The notes beneath the pieces are model-generated. The model searched no databases, was not told the DNA's origin, and worked only from the letters and a program-made list of their open reading frames with translations. Positions 6,820 to 8,139 of a DNA stretch of 8,139 bases are shown piece by piece. Source of the DNA: Piscirickettsiaceae bacterium. GTDB lineage: Bacteria; Pseudomonadota; Gammaproteobacteria; Methylococcales; Cycloclasticaceae. The stretch lies in the NCBI GenBank assembly GCA_002401365.1, contig NVSW01000031.1:1529-9667 (forward strand). Reading direction: 5' to 3'. Made by a program: the position numbers and the translations under genes. Position 1 is the first letter of the stretch; each line of letters starts with the position of its first letter.

Positions 6820-7976
6820 GGCCGAATGGTAGTTTGTAAAGCGCCTAGCAAACCATCTATCTGGGTAGCAGAGTGCACCGCAGTTATGGTGATACGTAGC
6901 CTGGCGCCACCTTTGGGCACAGTAGGTTCACGAATTGCACTCACCAAATAGCCTTGCTCTTTTAACTGCTCACTCACTTGCAGCGCTTTTGCACTATCCC
7001 CCAACACAATCGGTTGAATTGACGTTATTGAAGCCTGTATGTCCAAGCCTAAGTGGTTTGCCCCTTGTTGAAATCGAGTTACTAATTCGGTAATTTTTTC
7101 TCGGCGCCACGGTTCTTGTTGAACTAACCTTAAGCTCTCTCGAGTTGCCGCCATTAATGCAGCCGGCGCAGCTGTTGTGTATATATAGGTGCGCGCCCGT
7201 TGTATTAGCGTTTCAATCAACGCCTCACTACCGGCGACGAACGCACCAAATGTGCCCAGCGCTTTACCAAATGTGCCCATCAATATCGGTACTTGTTGTT
7301 GATTAAACTGATATTTTTCGAGCAAACCAGCACCACTAGCGCCCAGTACGCCAATTCCATGAGCATCATCAATCATTAGCAGTGATTCCGATTGCGCAGC
7401 CAAATCGACCAAATTCTTAATGGGCGCTTCATCTCCATCCATACTAAACACGCCATCAGACACAATCAGCTTTTTAATGCTCTTTGATTGAAGTAATAAT
7501 TGTTCCAAACGATTCGTATCAGCGTGAGTATAGCGCCGAAAACGTGCGCCTGATAACTTACCCGCATCCAATAATGAGGCGTGATTTAACCTATCGTGAA
7601 AAATATCATCACCCTTTGTAACTAAGGCGGATATAACACCTAAATTAGCCATATACCCTGTTGAAAAAACCAATGCCCGCTCGCGCCCAGTAAACGTCGC
7701 CAATTCTTCTTCCAATGCTTGGTGCTCAACACTGTGGCCACAGATTAAATCTGCCGAACCACTGCCTACACCATATTTATCACTAGCGGCTTTAAAAGCA
7801 CGTATAACTTGGGGGTGGTTAGCCAAGCCAAGGTAATCATTACTTGAAAAATTAATCAGGCTTTTGCCTGCCATCAATACTTCTGCACCTTGCGGGCTCT
7901 CGATAAGGCATCGAGAGCGATATAAATGCCGCTGTTTTATCTCCGCAAGCTGGGTGTCAAAACCCCATTTATTCAT
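6816..7976 (-). CDS. bioF: 8-amino-7-oxononanoate synthase (KAPA synthase)
   Basis: A 386-residue PLP enzyme of the alpha-oxoamine synthase family. It condenses L-alanine with pimeloyl-ACP, releasing CO2, to give 8-amino-7-oxononanoate. Motifs in order: SNDYLGLANHP (45-55), GVGSGSADLICGHS (69-82), STGYMANLG (105-113), LNHASLLDAGKLSGA (130-144) with His132 that stacks on PLP, VSDGVFSMDGD (172-182), DDAHGIGVLG (203-212) with the PLP-binding Asp and His, and FGKALGTFGA (236-245) with Schiff-base Lys238. All active-site residues are present and the length is standard, so it looks functional. The ATG lies 13 bp after the bioB-like stop; the ribosome site (AGCAAG) is weak. It shares an ATGA overlap with bioH. 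Confidence 0.97.
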   Translation of the reverse strand: MNKWGFDTQLAEIKQRHLYRSRCLIESPQGAEVLMAGKSLINFSSNDYLGLANHPQVIRAFKAASDKYGVGSGSADLICGHSVEHQALEEELATFTGRERALVFSTGYMANLGVISALVTKGDDIFHDRLNHASLLDAGKLSGARFRRYTHADTNRLEQLLLQSKSIKKLIVSDGVFSMDGDEAPIKNLVDLAAQSESLLMIDDAHGIGVLGASGAGLLEKYQFNQQQVPILMGTFGKALGTFGAFVAGSEALIETLIQRARTYIYTTAAPAALMAATRESLRLVQQEPWRREKITELVTRFQQGANHLGLDIQASITSIQPIVLGDSAKALQVSEQLKEQGYLVSAIREPTVPKGGARLRITITAVHSATQIDGLLGALQTTIRP

Positions 7977-7989
7977 ATCTTGCTGGTGT

Positions 7990-8058
7990 TTAAGTACGCG
8001 TTTCTGGGTGCAGGCCTAGGCGCTCAAATAGCCGGTGATCTGAGCTTTCTTTTGGATT
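7990..8058 (-). pseudogene. bioB: 3' end of a biotin synthase gene (BioB C-terminal tail only; upstream part absent or displaced)
   Basis: The minus-strand frame ending at TAA 7990-7992 encodes a tail beginning Asn-Pro-Lys-Glu and continuing SSDHRLFERLGLHPETRT. This fits the BioB C-terminus (an N-P-x4-D-x2-L-F-x2-L-G-L-x-P-E pattern), and its place 13 bp before bioF fits the usual bioB-bioF order. The match ends at about 8058. The preceding residues (QLPINPE) are not the SIFYG...LLTT segment expected just before the NP, and the frame has stop codons at 8110-8112, 8122-8124 and 8125-8127. Biotin synthase is a radical-SAM iron-sulfur enzyme, but nothing of its catalytic part is in the window. 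Either bioB is truncated or interrupted here, or the sequence beyond is an assembly join. The longest frame containing the tail is 38 codons from an ATG at 8104-8106. Confidence 0.6.
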
Positions 8059-8139
8059 TTCGGGGTTTATAGGGAGCTGGGTCCATATGGATTTCGACAA
8101 ACCCATCTTTCATTCGTACGGTCATCAGGCCGAGGCCCA
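8059..8139. other. Unidentified sequence abutting the bioB tail at the window edge
   Basis: About 80 bp that do not match bioB. GC content is 42 of 79 bases over 8061-8139 (about 53%), visibly higher than the AT-rich neighbours. On the minus strand one frame is open from the window edge (8137) to a TGA at 8024-8026; it encodes a basic stretch (around PYKPRKSKRK) and overlaps the bioB tail. On the plus strand an ATG at 8087-8089 opens a frame of 17 codons to the edge (MDFDKPIFHSYGHQAEA). I do not recognise either peptide, and neither is long enough to call a gene. Confidence 0.4.

Noticed and set aside
8024..8137. Minus-strand open frame from the right edge as a possible transposase C-terminus
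   Set aside because: The 37 visible codons match no transposase signature that I can recognise, and the end of the frame overlaps the real bioB tail; left as unidentified.

Overview
The window reads as chromosomal DNA of a moderately AT-rich, aerobic gammaproteobacterium, possibly a marine Cellvibrionales/Alteromonadales-like organism. That placement is inferred from the BioH-type biotin pathway, the A1-type cox cluster with DUF2909 and SURF1, and general protein resemblance; no rRNA or other phylogenetic marker is present. Two housekeeping modules fill nearly all of it, and almost everything is on the minus strand.

Right half (about 7990 down to 4564, minus strand): a tightly packed biotin operon read bioB(3' tail)-bioF-bioH-bioC-bioD. 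BioC methylates malonyl-ACP so that fatty acid synthesis can build pimeloyl-ACP methyl ester, BioH removes the methyl group, BioF makes 7-keto-8-aminopelargonate (KAPA), and BioD makes dethiobiotin, which BioB would convert to biotin. bioA is not in the window. bioF/bioH and bioH/bioC overlap by ATGA junctions. Only the last ~22 codons of bioB are recognisable: upstream of about 8058 the homology stops, the frame carries stop codons, and the remaining ~80 bp is unidentified and more GC-rich.

Left half (about 4344 down to 583, minus strand): an aa3-type cytochrome c oxidase operon, coxB (CuA subunit with fused cytochrome c domain), coxA (heme a/a3-CuB subunit), an unlisted 32-codon single-membrane-span ORF, and coxC (subunit III). 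ctaG (Cox11), often found between coxA and coxC in related bacteria, is not there. A symmetric hairpin with A/T tracts at 476-506 separates coxC from a convergent plus-strand DUF2909 twin-membrane-span protein. Divergent from that gene, the N-terminus of SURF1 (an oxidase assembly factor) runs off the left edge.

I found no mobile element that I can identify, no CRISPR array, no tRNA or rRNA, and no evidence of an exotic new system. The points most worth checking are the broken bioB end at the right edge, the tiny ORF between coxA and coxC, and the absence of ctaG.
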